Shown piece by piece: positions 26,859-34,587 of a stretch of DNA of 64,000 nucleotides. The translations under genes were made by a program, and so were the position numbers. The stretch's first letter is position 1; each line of letters starts with the position of its first letter. The notes under the pieces were generated by a model. The model did not search any database. It saw only the letters and a list, made by a program, of their open reading frames with translations, and was not told the origin of the DNA. This DNA comes from CAXBNB01 sp040151475 (GTDB lineage: Bacteria > Bacteroidota > Bacteroidia > Cytophagales > Cyclobacteriaceae), in contig NZ_JBDKWG010000137.1 of the NCBI RefSeq assembly GCF_040151475.1, positions 62,001 through 126,000 on the forward strand, read 5' to 3'.

Positions 26859-28364
26859 TCAATCCAAATAAGCCCTTTGCTTCCATTTTCCACCATTTCT
26901 GTCCTTTGAATCAGATTTAGTTTTTTGTTCCGAAACTGTATCGGTCAAAAGCATTAAAGCGATAGCAGTTGCTACCTTTTCCTCATCAAGTGATTCCGAA
27001 TCAACCCGTGTAGCTTCAGGGCTAAAGAAATTCTTAACAAAATTGGTATCAAAACTTCCATTTATAAAAGCCTGATGATTAATAGCAAATTTACAAAACG
27101 ACAAAGTGGTTTGAACACCTGAAATGTTAAACTCATCTATTGCCCTTGTCATTCTTGCAATAGCCTCGTTTCTATCTTTACCACTGGCAATCAATTTGCC
27201 AATCATCGGATCGTAATAGATGGGAATCTCCATTCCTTCCTCAAACCCATCATCCACCCTTATTCCAGGACCTTGCGGTCTTTTGTAGGTATTCAATGTT
27301 CCTATAGCAGGCAAAAAGTTATCCTCAGGATTCTCTGCATAAATTCTACATTCAATTGCATGCCCTCTGATCGATAAGTCGGATTGTTTCATGTCCAAAG
27401 CCTTCCCTTCAGCTATCTTAATTTGCTCTTTCACTAAATCTATCCCGGTAATTTCTTCCGTTACACAATGCTCTACTTGTAGTCTGGTATTCATTTCCAG
27501 AAAAAAGAAATCCAAATTTTCATCTACTATAAATTCAACCGTGCCCGTACCATAATATTCACATGCCTGAGCAACCTTAATAGCTGTTTCTCCTATTAAC
27601 TGTCTCTTTTTATCATCAAACACAGATGATGGTGCCTCTTCTATAACTTTTTGATGCCTTCTCTGGATACTGCATTCTCTTTCGAACAAATGAATCGTAT
27701 TTCCATGTTGATCGGCCAATATTTGTACTTCTATATGCTTTGGTGAGGTGATGAATTTTTCAAGAAATACAACTCCATTGCCAAAAGCCGATTTTGCTTC
27801 ACTAATTGCTCTTTCCATTTGCTCTTGTAACTCATTCTCCCTTTCTACAACTCTCATACCCGTTCCACCTCCTCCAGCACTGGCTTTTATCAATACCGGA
27901 TAACCAATTTCGTTTGCCGTTTTCTTTGCTTCTGCTACATCGGTGACTGGTTTATTTATTCCCGGAACCATGGGAATATCAAAAACCGACACGGCATTTT
28001 TTGCAGCCAGCTTATCCCCCATTATTTTTATAGACCGAGCAGATGGCCCAATGAAAATAACCCCTGCTTCTTCCACTTTTCTGGCGAAATCAGCATTTTC
28101 AGATAAAAAACCATAACCCGGATGAATCGCATCCACGTTTCTGTTCTTGCATATTTCAATTATCTTATCTCCTCTCAGGTATGATTCCGAAGATGGAGAC
28201 TCACCAATACAAACTGCTTCATCCGCAAAACGTACATGTGGAGCATTCCTGTCAATTTCACTATAGACAGCAACAGTCGAAATACCCATTTCTTTGGCGG
28301 ATCTCATTACTCTAAGGGCAATTTCTCCTCGATTTGCTACTAAAATCTTCTCTATTTGAGTCAT
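26859..28364 (-). CDS. Biotin carboxylase subunit of an acyl-CoA carboxylase
   Basis: 501 residues. 'KILVANRGEIALRVMRSAKEMGI', 'HPGYGFLSENADFA', the ATP-grasp glycine loop 'IKASAGGGGTGMRVV' and 'EMNTRLQVEHCVTEE' define a biotin carboxylase, which carboxylates biotin using ATP and bicarbonate. It is about 50 residues longer than AccC. The C-terminal tail (about 450-501, rich in Ser, Glu and Lys) contains no biotin-attachment AMKM motif. No carboxyltransferase or biotin carrier gene is adjacent, so it cannot be told whether it serves acetyl-, propionyl- or another acyl-CoA. meaB 9 kb away and the B12 locus make propionyl-CoA attractive (inference). Confidence 0.88.
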   Translation of the reverse strand: MTQIEKILVANRGEIALRVMRSAKEMGISTVAVYSEIDRNAPHVRFADEAVCIGESPSSESYLRGDKIIEICKNRNVDAIHPGYGFLSENADFARKVEEAGVIFIGPSARSIKIMGDKLAAKNAVSVFDIPMVPGINKPVTDVAEAKKTANEIGYPVLIKASAGGGGTGMRVVERENELQEQMERAISEAKSAFGNGVVFLEKFITSPKHIEVQILADQHGNTIHLFERECSIQRRHQKVIEEAPSSVFDDKKRQLIGETAIKVAQACEYYGTGTVEFIVDENLDFFFLEMNTRLQVEHCVTEEITGIDLVKEQIKIAEGKALDMKQSDLSIRGHAIECRIYAENPEDNFLPAIGTLNTYKRPQGPGIRVDDGFEEGMEIPIYYDPMIGKLIASGKDRNEAIARMTRAIDEFNISGVQTTLSFCKFAINHQAFINGSFDTNFVKNFFSPEATRVDSESLDEEKVATAIALMLLTDTVSEQKTKSDSKDRNGGKWKQRAYLD

Positions 28365-28519
28365 ATTATACTAAGTGTAAACAAGCCCCAAGATAGCAAA
28401 CTCTGTTCATAAATATTGACACCTCAAATTGCGAGAATTTAATAAAGTTATTAAAAGCAGGAAAATCTTCTGAAACCCCAAATATGAGAGATAAAGTACA
28501 TTATTTTAGATTTTTGAAA

Positions 28520-28550
28520 TTTGCGTAGAATGATAGAAATATTAACTTTG
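28520..28550 (+). promoter_or_regulatory. Consensus Bacteroidota promoter for the SPT-like gene
   Basis: TTTG at 28520-28523, exactly 19 nt, then TAACTTTG at 28543-28550. This matches the Bacteroidota housekeeping promoter (TTTG, N19, TANNTTTG) at every position. Transcription should start near 28557, about 42 nt before the ATG at 28599. It lies in the intergenic region shared with the divergent biotin carboxylase gene. Confidence 0.75.
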
Positions 28551-28598
28551 CAGCGCAAAAAACAATCGCCAACTCTGGCATGCATCAAGATCTAATTA

Positions 28599-29852
28599 AT
28601 GGATATATTCAAGAAATTTTCAGAGGATAAGGGACCACTTGGAAAACATTCCTCCCTCGATGAGGACAATTTTTATATGTTCCCTAAACTGGAAGGGCCT
28701 ATTGCTCCCAGAATGAAGTTTAGAGGAAAAGAAGTACTTACCTGGAGTTTAAACAATTATCTTGGGTTGGGCAATCTACCTGAAGTAAGAGAGGCCGACA
28801 CCAAAGCCACTGAAGAATGGGGACTTGCTTATCCAATGGGAGCAAGAATGATGACGGGTAACACTGTACAACATGAACAATTTGAAAATCAACTTGCAGA
28901 TTTTATAAAAAAGGAATCTGTAATGCTACTCAATTACGGTTATCAGGGTATAATGTCAGTAATAGATGCTATAGCTGGCAGAAAAGATGTGATCGTATAT
29001 GATGCCGAAGCACACGCTTGTATAATGGATGGCTTAAGACTTCATGTTGGTAAAAGATATGTGTACCAGCACAATGACATGGAAAGCCTTGAGAAGCAAC
29101 TGGTAAGAGCCACAAAACTTGCCAATGAAAACGGAGGTGGTGTTCTTGTCATTACTGAAGGTGTTTTCGGAATGTCTGGAAGTATGGGAAATCTCAAAGA
29201 CATTGTAGCTTTAAAAGAAAAATTCGAATTCAGACTTCTTGTAGATGATGCTCATGGCTTTGGTACCATGGGTGATACCGGGGCAGGAACCGGAGAACAA
29301 CAAGGAGTGCAAGATGGCATAGATTTGTATTTTTCCACTTTTGCCAAATCTATGGCCAGCATAGGTGCCTTCATAGGTGGTGATCTGGAAATAATTGATT
29401 ACTTAAAGTACAATACACGATCTCAGATATTTGCCAAATCTTTGCCCATGCCACTGGTAATTGGCAATATGAAAAGATTGGAATTACTCAGAACACGCCC
29501 TGAACTAAAAGAACAACTTTGGAGAGTAGTAAATGCTCTACAAAATGGTTTAAAAGAAAAAGGGTTTAATATAGGAAAAACTCAGTCCCCTGTTACTCCT
29601 GTGCTGCTTAGTGGCGGCTGGCAAGAAGCAGCCAACCTTATTAAAGACCTTAGAAACAACTATAATATTTTCTGTTCTATGATCGTTTACCCAGTTGTGC
29701 CTAAGGACGTGATTATGCTGAGAATAATCCCGACAGCTGCACACAGCTTGGAAGATGTAGAAGAAACTATTCAGGTATTTGAAGCTATAAAAGACAAGTT
29801 AGATAAGGGAGTTTATAAGAATACGGTAATCGAACCTATAGTTTCTCAGTAA
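28599..29852 (+). CDS. Alpha-oxoamine synthase: serine palmitoyltransferase-like or cysteate acyltransferase
   Basis: 417 residues. PLP fold type I features are the stacking/salt-bridge region 'VDDAHGFGTMGDTGAGT' and Schiff-base K250 in 'TFAKSMASIGAF'. 'WSLNNYLGLGNLPEVR' and 'MGARMMTGNTVQHEQFE' are typical of the alpha-oxoamine synthases. The Bacteroidota members with this start ('MDIFKKFSEDKGPLGKHSS' type) condense an acyl thioester with serine to begin sphingolipid synthesis, or with cysteate to begin sulfonolipid synthesis; BioF (8-amino-7-oxononanoate) is less likely because no bio genes are nearby. A consensus promoter precedes it. A DES1-like sphingolipid desaturase 23 kb away strengthens the sphingolipid reading. 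Confidence 0.82.
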   Translation: MDIFKKFSEDKGPLGKHSSLDEDNFYMFPKLEGPIAPRMKFRGKEVLTWSLNNYLGLGNLPEVREADTKATEEWGLAYPMGARMMTGNTVQHEQFENQLADFIKKESVMLLNYGYQGIMSVIDAIAGRKDVIVYDAEAHACIMDGLRLHVGKRYVYQHNDMESLEKQLVRATKLANENGGGVLVITEGVFGMSGSMGNLKDIVALKEKFEFRLLVDDAHGFGTMGDTGAGTGEQQGVQDGIDLYFSTFAKSMASIGAFIGGDLEIIDYLKYNTRSQIFAKSLPMPLVIGNMKRLELLRTRPELKEQLWRVVNALQNGLKEKGFNIGKTQSPVTPVLLSGGWQEAANLIKDLRNNYNIFCSMIVYPVVPKDVIMLRIIPTAAHSLEDVEETIQVFEAIKDKLDKGVYKNTVIEPIVSQ

Positions 29853-29952
29853 TTTTTAATAAAAAACCCTGTTTACTTTAATTATATAAACATTTTTAAT
29901 ATTATTGCCATCGCTTATTTAATTATCAATAACCTTAAAAAAATAAACAAAC

Positions 29953-30126
29953 ATGAAAAGATTTGAAGAAATCAGTAACTTAATAGCATCTCTTGAAGGA
30001 GATTTTGAAAAATTCTATGACAAAAAAAATCAGGCTGCTGGAACCAGAGTAAGAAAAGGTATGCAGGAATTGAAAAACATCGCTCAGGATATCAGAGTTG
30101 AGGTTCAAAATCTTAAGAACGGATAA
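29953..30126 (+). CDS. Hc1-type histone H1-like DNA-binding protein
   Basis: 57 residues, lysine-rich and helical (about 30 % charged). 'MKRFEEISNLIASLEGDFEK' and 'NQAAGTRVRKGMQELKNIAQ' match the short histone H1-like Hc1 family common in Bacteroidota, thought to compact or bridge DNA. It reads from ATG 29953 to TAA 30124-30126. It has its own downstream terminator and sits 100 bp after the SPT-like gene, in AT-rich DNA where I find no clean promoter. It is abundant in relatives, so a strong separate transcript is plausible. Confidence 0.82.
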   Translation: MKRFEEISNLIASLEGDFEKFYDKKNQAAGTRVRKGMQELKNIAQDIRVEVQNLKNG

Positions 30127-30145
30127 TTAAAGTAAGACTTTATAT

Positions 30146-30177
30146 AAAAAAGGAGTGCAAATGCATTCCTTTTTTTA
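30146..30177. terminator. Bidirectional terminator between the Hc1 gene and the BtuF-like gene
   Basis: A-run 30146-30151, stem GGAGTGC pairing with 30163-30169 (one G-T wobble), 4-nt loop, then T-run 30170-30176. The A and T tracts extend the stem and give a U-tract on both strands, so it can end both the rightward Hc1 transcript and the convergent leftward gene. Confidence 0.8.
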
Positions 30178-30198
30178 TGCTATAATTTTCCTTATTAC

Positions 30199-31341
30199 CT
30201 ACTGTAGTTGTTTGTAATAATACAGTTCATAATCCGGAAGCAATTCAGGATGAATCATTTTGATATGATCTGCTAAAACAATATCTACCTTCAAAACTCC
30301 TGATTCGAAGTAATCGTTCGCACCTGCCTCGTTCACACGATTTACATAAGAATATACTCTCCTGTTTTTAAAAGCCTTGAAGTCGGCATAACGGGGATCA
30401 GCTTCTTTCAATTGTGAAAGACTTTCAAAACCACCAACTCCAATCCATACATCAGTGGATTGAGCTTTTTCGTAAACAACTTCAAAATCAAGGTTCAACC
30501 AGCCCGTATTGTCATCGTTGTTCCATAAATATTCCCCACCAGCATCTGAAATAAGTAAAGCTCCATAATTCTTCGCAGCAGGCATAAACCACGAACCACC
30601 ATATAAAGAACCACTAAAAACATTTACTTTATCCACATCATTAACAAGAGAGACCAAAGAATCATACTTATTTACCATTCTATCAAAATATGAGTTTGCT
30701 TCTTTTTCTTTATCAAAAAACACACTCATAAACTTAATCCATTCTGCCCTGCCCAAAGCTGAAGTCTCCAGATAATCTGCATTGATGACAACTGGAATAC
30801 CCAGCTCTTTCAACTTATTCAACTGTCTGTTTTCTCTGCCAGTATTAAATGCCATGACCATATCCGGATCAATTGCTAAAACACCTTCTATATTCATTTT
30901 GGCTTCTATTCCAACATCCGTAATACTTCCATTCTTCACCCTTTCAATAATTTGAGGTGAATAAATATATTGAGTTTGAGGAAAACCCTTCAATCTATCT
31001 ATCAATCCTAACTCTTCCAGAAGAACAATCTGTGAGGTAGAATTGCAAACCAGATTTTCAACAGGAATGATTATTTCTTGCCCCAGACTTTTGATAGAAT
31101 CAATCACAGGAGTGTCTTTGTGCCTTAATACATATTTCAAAGAAGAGCTACTACCCTGCCATGGCGTATTCAAAGTAACCACTTTATATCCCTGATCATA
31201 TTCTATATCAAAAGCACTGGCGTACTGCACAAAAACTTGTGCTCTTGTCTGTTTGTCCAAACTGCTTTGATCCTTCTGTTGTACATTTTCTTTTGTTCGA
31301 TTACAGCCAATTATGATGACCAATATCAATAGTTTCTTCAA
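30199..31341 (-). CDS. Periplasmic-binding lipoprotein, BtuF-like
   Basis: 380 residues with a lipobox (IIIGC13). It has the two-lobed metal-chelate binding-protein pattern: 'QIVLLEELGLIDRLKGFPQ' near residue 105, 'NMEGVLAIDPDMVMAF' near 150, 'LKELGIPVVINADYLETSALGRAEWIKF' near 180 and 'DVWIGVGG' near 295. These proteins feed ferric siderophores or cobalamin to an ABC importer. The divergent neighbour is a cobalamin riboswitch plus btuB, so corrinoid binding is most likely. No BtuC/BtuD genes are in the window. Convergent with the Hc1 gene, with a shared terminator. Confidence 0.8.
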   Translation of the reverse strand: MKKLLILVIIIGCNRTKENVQQKDQSSLDKQTRAQVFVQYASAFDIEYDQGYKVVTLNTPWQGSSSSLKYVLRHKDTPVIDSIKSLGQEIIIPVENLVCNSTSQIVLLEELGLIDRLKGFPQTQYIYSPQIIERVKNGSITDVGIEAKMNIEGVLAIDPDMVMAFNTGRENRQLNKLKELGIPVVINADYLETSALGRAEWIKFMSVFFDKEKEANSYFDRMVNKYDSLVSLVNDVDKVNVFSGSLYGGSWFMPAAKNYGALLISDAGGEYLWNNDDNTGWLNLDFEVVYEKAQSTDVWIGVGGFESLSQLKEADPRYADFKAFKNRRVYSYVNRVNEAGANDYFESGVLKVDIVLADHIKMIHPELLPDYELYYYKQLQ

Positions 31342-31449
31342 GCTTCAAGTATTAGGATTAAAAATTGTAAAGATGAAAAAGAAATTTCTAGAACAAAGAC
31401 CGTTTTGGATATTTAGAAGCCATTTTTCACAAATACATACATTCTGCTT

Positions 31450-31480
31450 ATTGAATATAATAAAAAATAAACTAACCTTG
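31450..31480 (+). promoter_or_regulatory. Promoter for the btuB riboswitch transcript
   Basis: ATTG at 31450-31453, exactly 19 nt, then TAACCTTG at 31473-31480. Each box is one base from the Bacteroidota TTTG/TANNTTTG consensus. The predicted start, near 31487, falls at the 5' edge of the cobalamin riboswitch, which supports both calls. Confidence 0.55.
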
Positions 31481-31482
31481 CA

Positions 31483-31676
31483 GTGATTATTGGTTCCCGA
31501 TTATGTTTTTCATATCGGGATTAAAAGGGAATCCGGTGCTCAATAACATTGAAAGTCCGGAGCTGTCCCCGCAACTGTATTCCTTTTGAGGTTTCTGAAA
31601 TACCACAGCCACTGCTCCTTTTGGGGTGGGAAGGCTTCAGAAATCAGGAAAGCCAGGAGACCTGCCAACAATTATT
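31483..31676 (+). promoter_or_regulatory. Cobalamin (B12) riboswitch
   Basis: Class I cobalamin aptamer features in order: a TCCCGAT/ATCGGGA stem (31495-31501 with 31514-31520); 'GGGAATCCGGTGC' near 31528; 'AAAGTCCGGAGCTGTCCCCGC' near 31551; 'CAACTGTA' near 31572; and the B12 box AGCCAGGAGACCTGCC at 31651-31666. Cobalamin binding in this family lowers expression of the downstream gene. The following 'CTGAGCTTTCGGGAGAAAAG' (31681-31700) and CTCAG at 31710-31714 probably form the expression platform. The next gene is a TonB-dependent receptor starting at 31795, so this should repress B12 uptake when B12 is plentiful. Confidence 0.93.
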
Positions 31677-31794
31677 TAATCTGAGCTTTCGGGAGAAAAG
31701 TGATGAATACTCAGCTGCCAATCCATGGTAAAGGCGGCTATCTATTCTCATTCAACCTTAGCTCATAGTTGTTTAATATTTATTTAAAAATACT

Positions 31795-33693
31795 ATGAGA
31801 GAATTACAAAAAATTCGAACCAAGACTTTGGCAATAGCCGGAGCAACACTTTTATGTTTTCACAACACTTTAGCACAAGAAAACAATCCTGACATTAAAG
31901 AACTGCCTCTTGATAGAGTGGTAGTGACGGGAACCAAATTTGATCTGCCAATAGAAAAATCAGGTAAATCGATCTACAAACTAACTAATGAGGATATAGA
32001 GAGAAACTCTGGAAAGAGTCTTTCTGAAGTGCTCAACGAAGTACCCGGAATCCAAATTGATGGCAATTTTGGAACACCTGGTACAAACCTGAGCTACTAC
32101 CTGAGAGGTGGTCGTGATAAAAACACTTTGATACTGATCGATGGCGTTCCCCTCAATGACCCGTCTGGAATCAATGCAACCTACGACCTCCGGTACCTTC
32201 CGTTAAATCAAGTTGAGTCTATAGAAGTGCTTAAAGGTGGTTTGAGTACCCTTTACGGCACAGGAGCATCAGCCGGAGTAATCAATATAAAGTTAAAAGA
32301 AGCCACTCAAGAATCCTTATCAGGACAAATACGTGCAAGTGCCGGGTCTTACAGTACATACGGCACCAGTGGTAACTTGAACGGTACTACGGATAAGTTT
32401 TCCTATTTTGTTTATGGAAACTATCTTTCTTCAGGAGGTTTTTCAGCAGCTTCAGATGAAAATTCAAGTTCCAAATTTGCTAAGGATGGTTTCAAACAAA
32501 AAAATGCATTAGTCAAGCTTGGTTATAAGTTTTCGGATAGTTTCAATCTGGACTTTCTCACAGGATATGATGACATAGAAGCGGATTATGATAATGATGC
32601 CTTTACTGATGGCAACAACCAGCAACTTAATAATCAGGTACGGGTTGGTATTACACCATCATACAAATATGACAAGGGTAAAATTAGTTTAAAAGCTCTT
32701 ATCAACCTGAACGATAAAGAATTCATTAGCGACTACCCAAGCCACGACAAAGGGAAAAACATTCAAACAGATCTTGTGCATGAACATCAAATCAATGACT
32801 ATCTGAAAGGATTGTGGGGAGTAAACATTCAAAAAATGGCCTATAAAGTGGACGGGGCAAATGATTTTAGTGACAATAATTTTACCATTATAGATCCTTA
32901 CGCTTCTTTGTTTTTCGAAAACAACACAGGGCTCAATGTACATGCGGGACTAAGACTCAATTCGCATAGTGTTTATGACAGCAAATTGTTGTACAACATC
33001 AATCCTTCCTATCTGATCGAAGCAACAGATGCCATGAAAATTAAAGTATTGGCATCAATTGGCACTTCTTATATCACCCCTTCCTTATACCAATTATACT
33101 CAGCTTATGGCAACAGCGAATTAACACCAGAAGAATCCCTTAATTATGAAGGTGGGGTGTCTTTGTATGTCAACAAAAACGTTGAATTTAATTTCACATA
33201 CTTTAAAAGGGAAGAAACCAATCCCATTGGATGGGATTCCTCCAGAGGTGATTTCGGTGGATATGCCAATCTGGGAGAAGACAGAACGGTAAGTGGATAT
33301 GAAACCAATATCAATTGGAATATAGTACCTAAATGGATGTTAGCGGTTAATTATACACACACAGAATCTGATCAGACATCAACTTTTTACCGCATACCAA
33401 AAGATAAATTTGGGTTCACATTGAATTTTGATGCTACTGACTATACCAACATTTCAGCAAAATACAACTATACAAGTTCCAGAACCGTTCAGGATTTTAG
33501 CACATGGCCAGCCACGGAAGTAGTACTTGACAGCTACTCCATTGTTGATATTTTAATCCAGCAAAAAACTTTGAATGATCGATTGAAGTTCTTTGGAGCA
33601 GTCAACAATATTTTAGATCATGATTTTATTGGAGTTTTAGGATTTACTACCAGAGGTAGAAATTTCAATATTGGGCTAACATATAACTTCTAA
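31795..33693 (+). CDS. btuB: TonB-dependent cobalamin receptor
   Basis: 632 residues: signal peptide to about residue 27 (TLAQ), TonB box-like 'DRVVVTGTK' near 40, plug domain with 'LRGGRDKNTLILIDGVPLNDPSG' and 'IEVLKGGLSTLYGTGASAGVINI', then a 22-strand-type barrel ending 'GRGRNFNIGLTYNF' in style, with terminal Phe. The length is like BtuB rather than SusC. Control by a cobalamin riboswitch directly upstream identifies the ligand class. The DUF71/DUF5522 genes follow with gaps of 8, 24 and 4 bp, forming one operon, with the BtuF-like lipoprotein divergent. Confidence 0.9.
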   Translation: MRELQKIRTKTLAIAGATLLCFHNTLAQENNPDIKELPLDRVVVTGTKFDLPIEKSGKSIYKLTNEDIERNSGKSLSEVLNEVPGIQIDGNFGTPGTNLSYYLRGGRDKNTLILIDGVPLNDPSGINATYDLRYLPLNQVESIEVLKGGLSTLYGTGASAGVINIKLKEATQESLSGQIRASAGSYSTYGTSGNLNGTTDKFSYFVYGNYLSSGGFSAASDENSSSKFAKDGFKQKNALVKLGYKFSDSFNLDFLTGYDDIEADYDNDAFTDGNNQQLNNQVRVGITPSYKYDKGKISLKALINLNDKEFISDYPSHDKGKNIQTDLVHEHQINDYLKGLWGVNIQKMAYKVDGANDFSDNNFTIIDPYASLFFENNTGLNVHAGLRLNSHSVYDSKLLYNINPSYLIEATDAMKIKVLASIGTSYITPSLYQLYSAYGNSELTPEESLNYEGGVSLYVNKNVEFNFTYFKREETNPIGWDSSRGDFGGYANLGEDRTVSGYETNINWNIVPKWMLAVNYTHTESDQTSTFYRIPKDKFGFTLNFDATDYTNISAKYNYTSSRTVQDFSTWPATEVVLDSYSIVDILIQQKTLNDRLKFFGAVNNILDHDFIGVLGFTTRGRNFNIGLTYNF

Positions 33694-33701
33694 GTTCTAC
33701 A

Positions 33702-34382
33702 ATGTCTTTGTCACCATATCATACAGGTAAAAGATCCCTACTCTGTTCATGGAGCGGTGGCAAAGACAGTTGTTTTGCCCTGATGAAAATACTCGAAGGA
33801 GATTATCACCTTTCAGGACTGTTAAACATGACCAACGAGTCAGGAGAACGATCAAGATCGCACGGACTCAAACCTGAAATATTAGCAGCCCAAGCCAAAT
33901 CGCTCAGAATCCCTATCAAATTCATGTCATCTAGCTGGCAAAATTATGAATCAAATTTCATTAACACCCTTAAAAATTTAAAATCGGAATTGACTATTAC
34001 TGATGTTGTTTATGGCGATATAGATATTCTAAGCCATAAGAAATGGGAAGAAAAAGTTTCGTACGCAGCAGGGCTTCAGGCACACCTTCCTTTATGGCAA
34101 AGTGAAAGAACAAAACTGGTAGAACAAATGGTGGATTCAGGAATAAAAGCAATGATAGTTTCTTGTAATCAAACACTTGGAGCTACTTATTTGGGAAGAA
34201 TCATTGACAAGGATGTAATTACTGAATTTAAAAAAATTGGCGTTGATCCATGTGGTGAAAATGGTGAATACCATACTCTTGTTTTGAACTGTCCAATATT
34301 TAAGCATGAAATTGAGGTAGTATCAGGCAATAATCTGGAATCCAGCAACTATCATTTTTTGGATTTGAGCTTAAAAGTTTAG
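33702..34382 (+). CDS. DUF71 (Dph6-like) ATP-pyrophosphatase, copy A
   Basis: 226 residues. The PP-loop 'CSWSGGKDSCFALMKI' near residue 14 and the family motif 'DPCGENGEYHTLVLNCPIF' near residue 183 define DUF71/COG2102, relatives of eukaryotic diphthamide synthetase Dph6. Bacteria lack diphthamide, and published comparative genomics has linked a bacterial DUF71 subgroup to B12 salvage. Its position 8 bp after btuB under the cobalamin riboswitch fits that. The likely chemistry is ATP-dependent amidation through an adenylated carboxyl, with a corrinoid side chain as possible substrate (inference). A second copy lies 205 bp on. Confidence 0.85.
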   Translation: MSLSPYHTGKRSLLCSWSGGKDSCFALMKILEGDYHLSGLLNMTNESGERSRSHGLKPEILAAQAKSLRIPIKFMSSSWQNYESNFINTLKNLKSELTITDVVYGDIDILSHKKWEEKVSYAAGLQAHLPLWQSERTKLVEQMVDSGIKAMIVSCNQTLGATYLGRIIDKDVITEFKKIGVDPCGENGEYHTLVLNCPIFKHEIEVVSGNNLESSNYHFLDLSLKV

Positions 34383-34406
34383 ACCGAAGAAAATATTCTG
34401 ATTCAA

Positions 34407-34583
34407 ATGAAAAGTCAAAAAAACAAAGACCTTACTCCCATTATAGAAGGTGATTATTATGTAGAAAACGGACTGTATATTTTTACAAAACAATACCATC
34501 TGAAAAGAGGGTACTGTTGTAAAAACAATTGCCGACATTGCCCTTATGGTTTCCAAAATAAAAAGGAAAATCAACATCTATAA
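34407..34583 (+). CDS. DUF5522-type small cysteine-rich protein
   Basis: 58 residues from ATG 34407 to TAA 34581-34583. The core 'YHLKRGYCCKNNCRHCPYGF' carries four cysteines and a histidine spaced like a small metal site, the pattern I know from the DUF5522 family. Function is unknown. It sits between the two DUF71 genes with gaps of 24 and 4 bp, so it belongs to the riboswitch-controlled operon. It may be a metal- or corrinoid-binding accessory. Confidence 0.8.
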   Translation: MKSQKNKDLTPIIEGDYYVENGLYIFTKQYHLKRGYCCKNNCRHCPYGFQNKKENQHL

Positions 34584-34587
34584 AAAT

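Noticed and set aside
28599..29852. SPT-like gene as bioF of biotin synthesis
   Set aside because: No bio genes are adjacent, and the N-terminal sequence fits the Bacteroidota sphingolipid/sulfonolipid type better.
31549..31731. 60-codon plus-strand ORF upstream of btuB
   Set aside because: It lies wholly within the cobalamin aptamer and expression platform, whose conserved bases explain the sequence. The translation resembles no protein.
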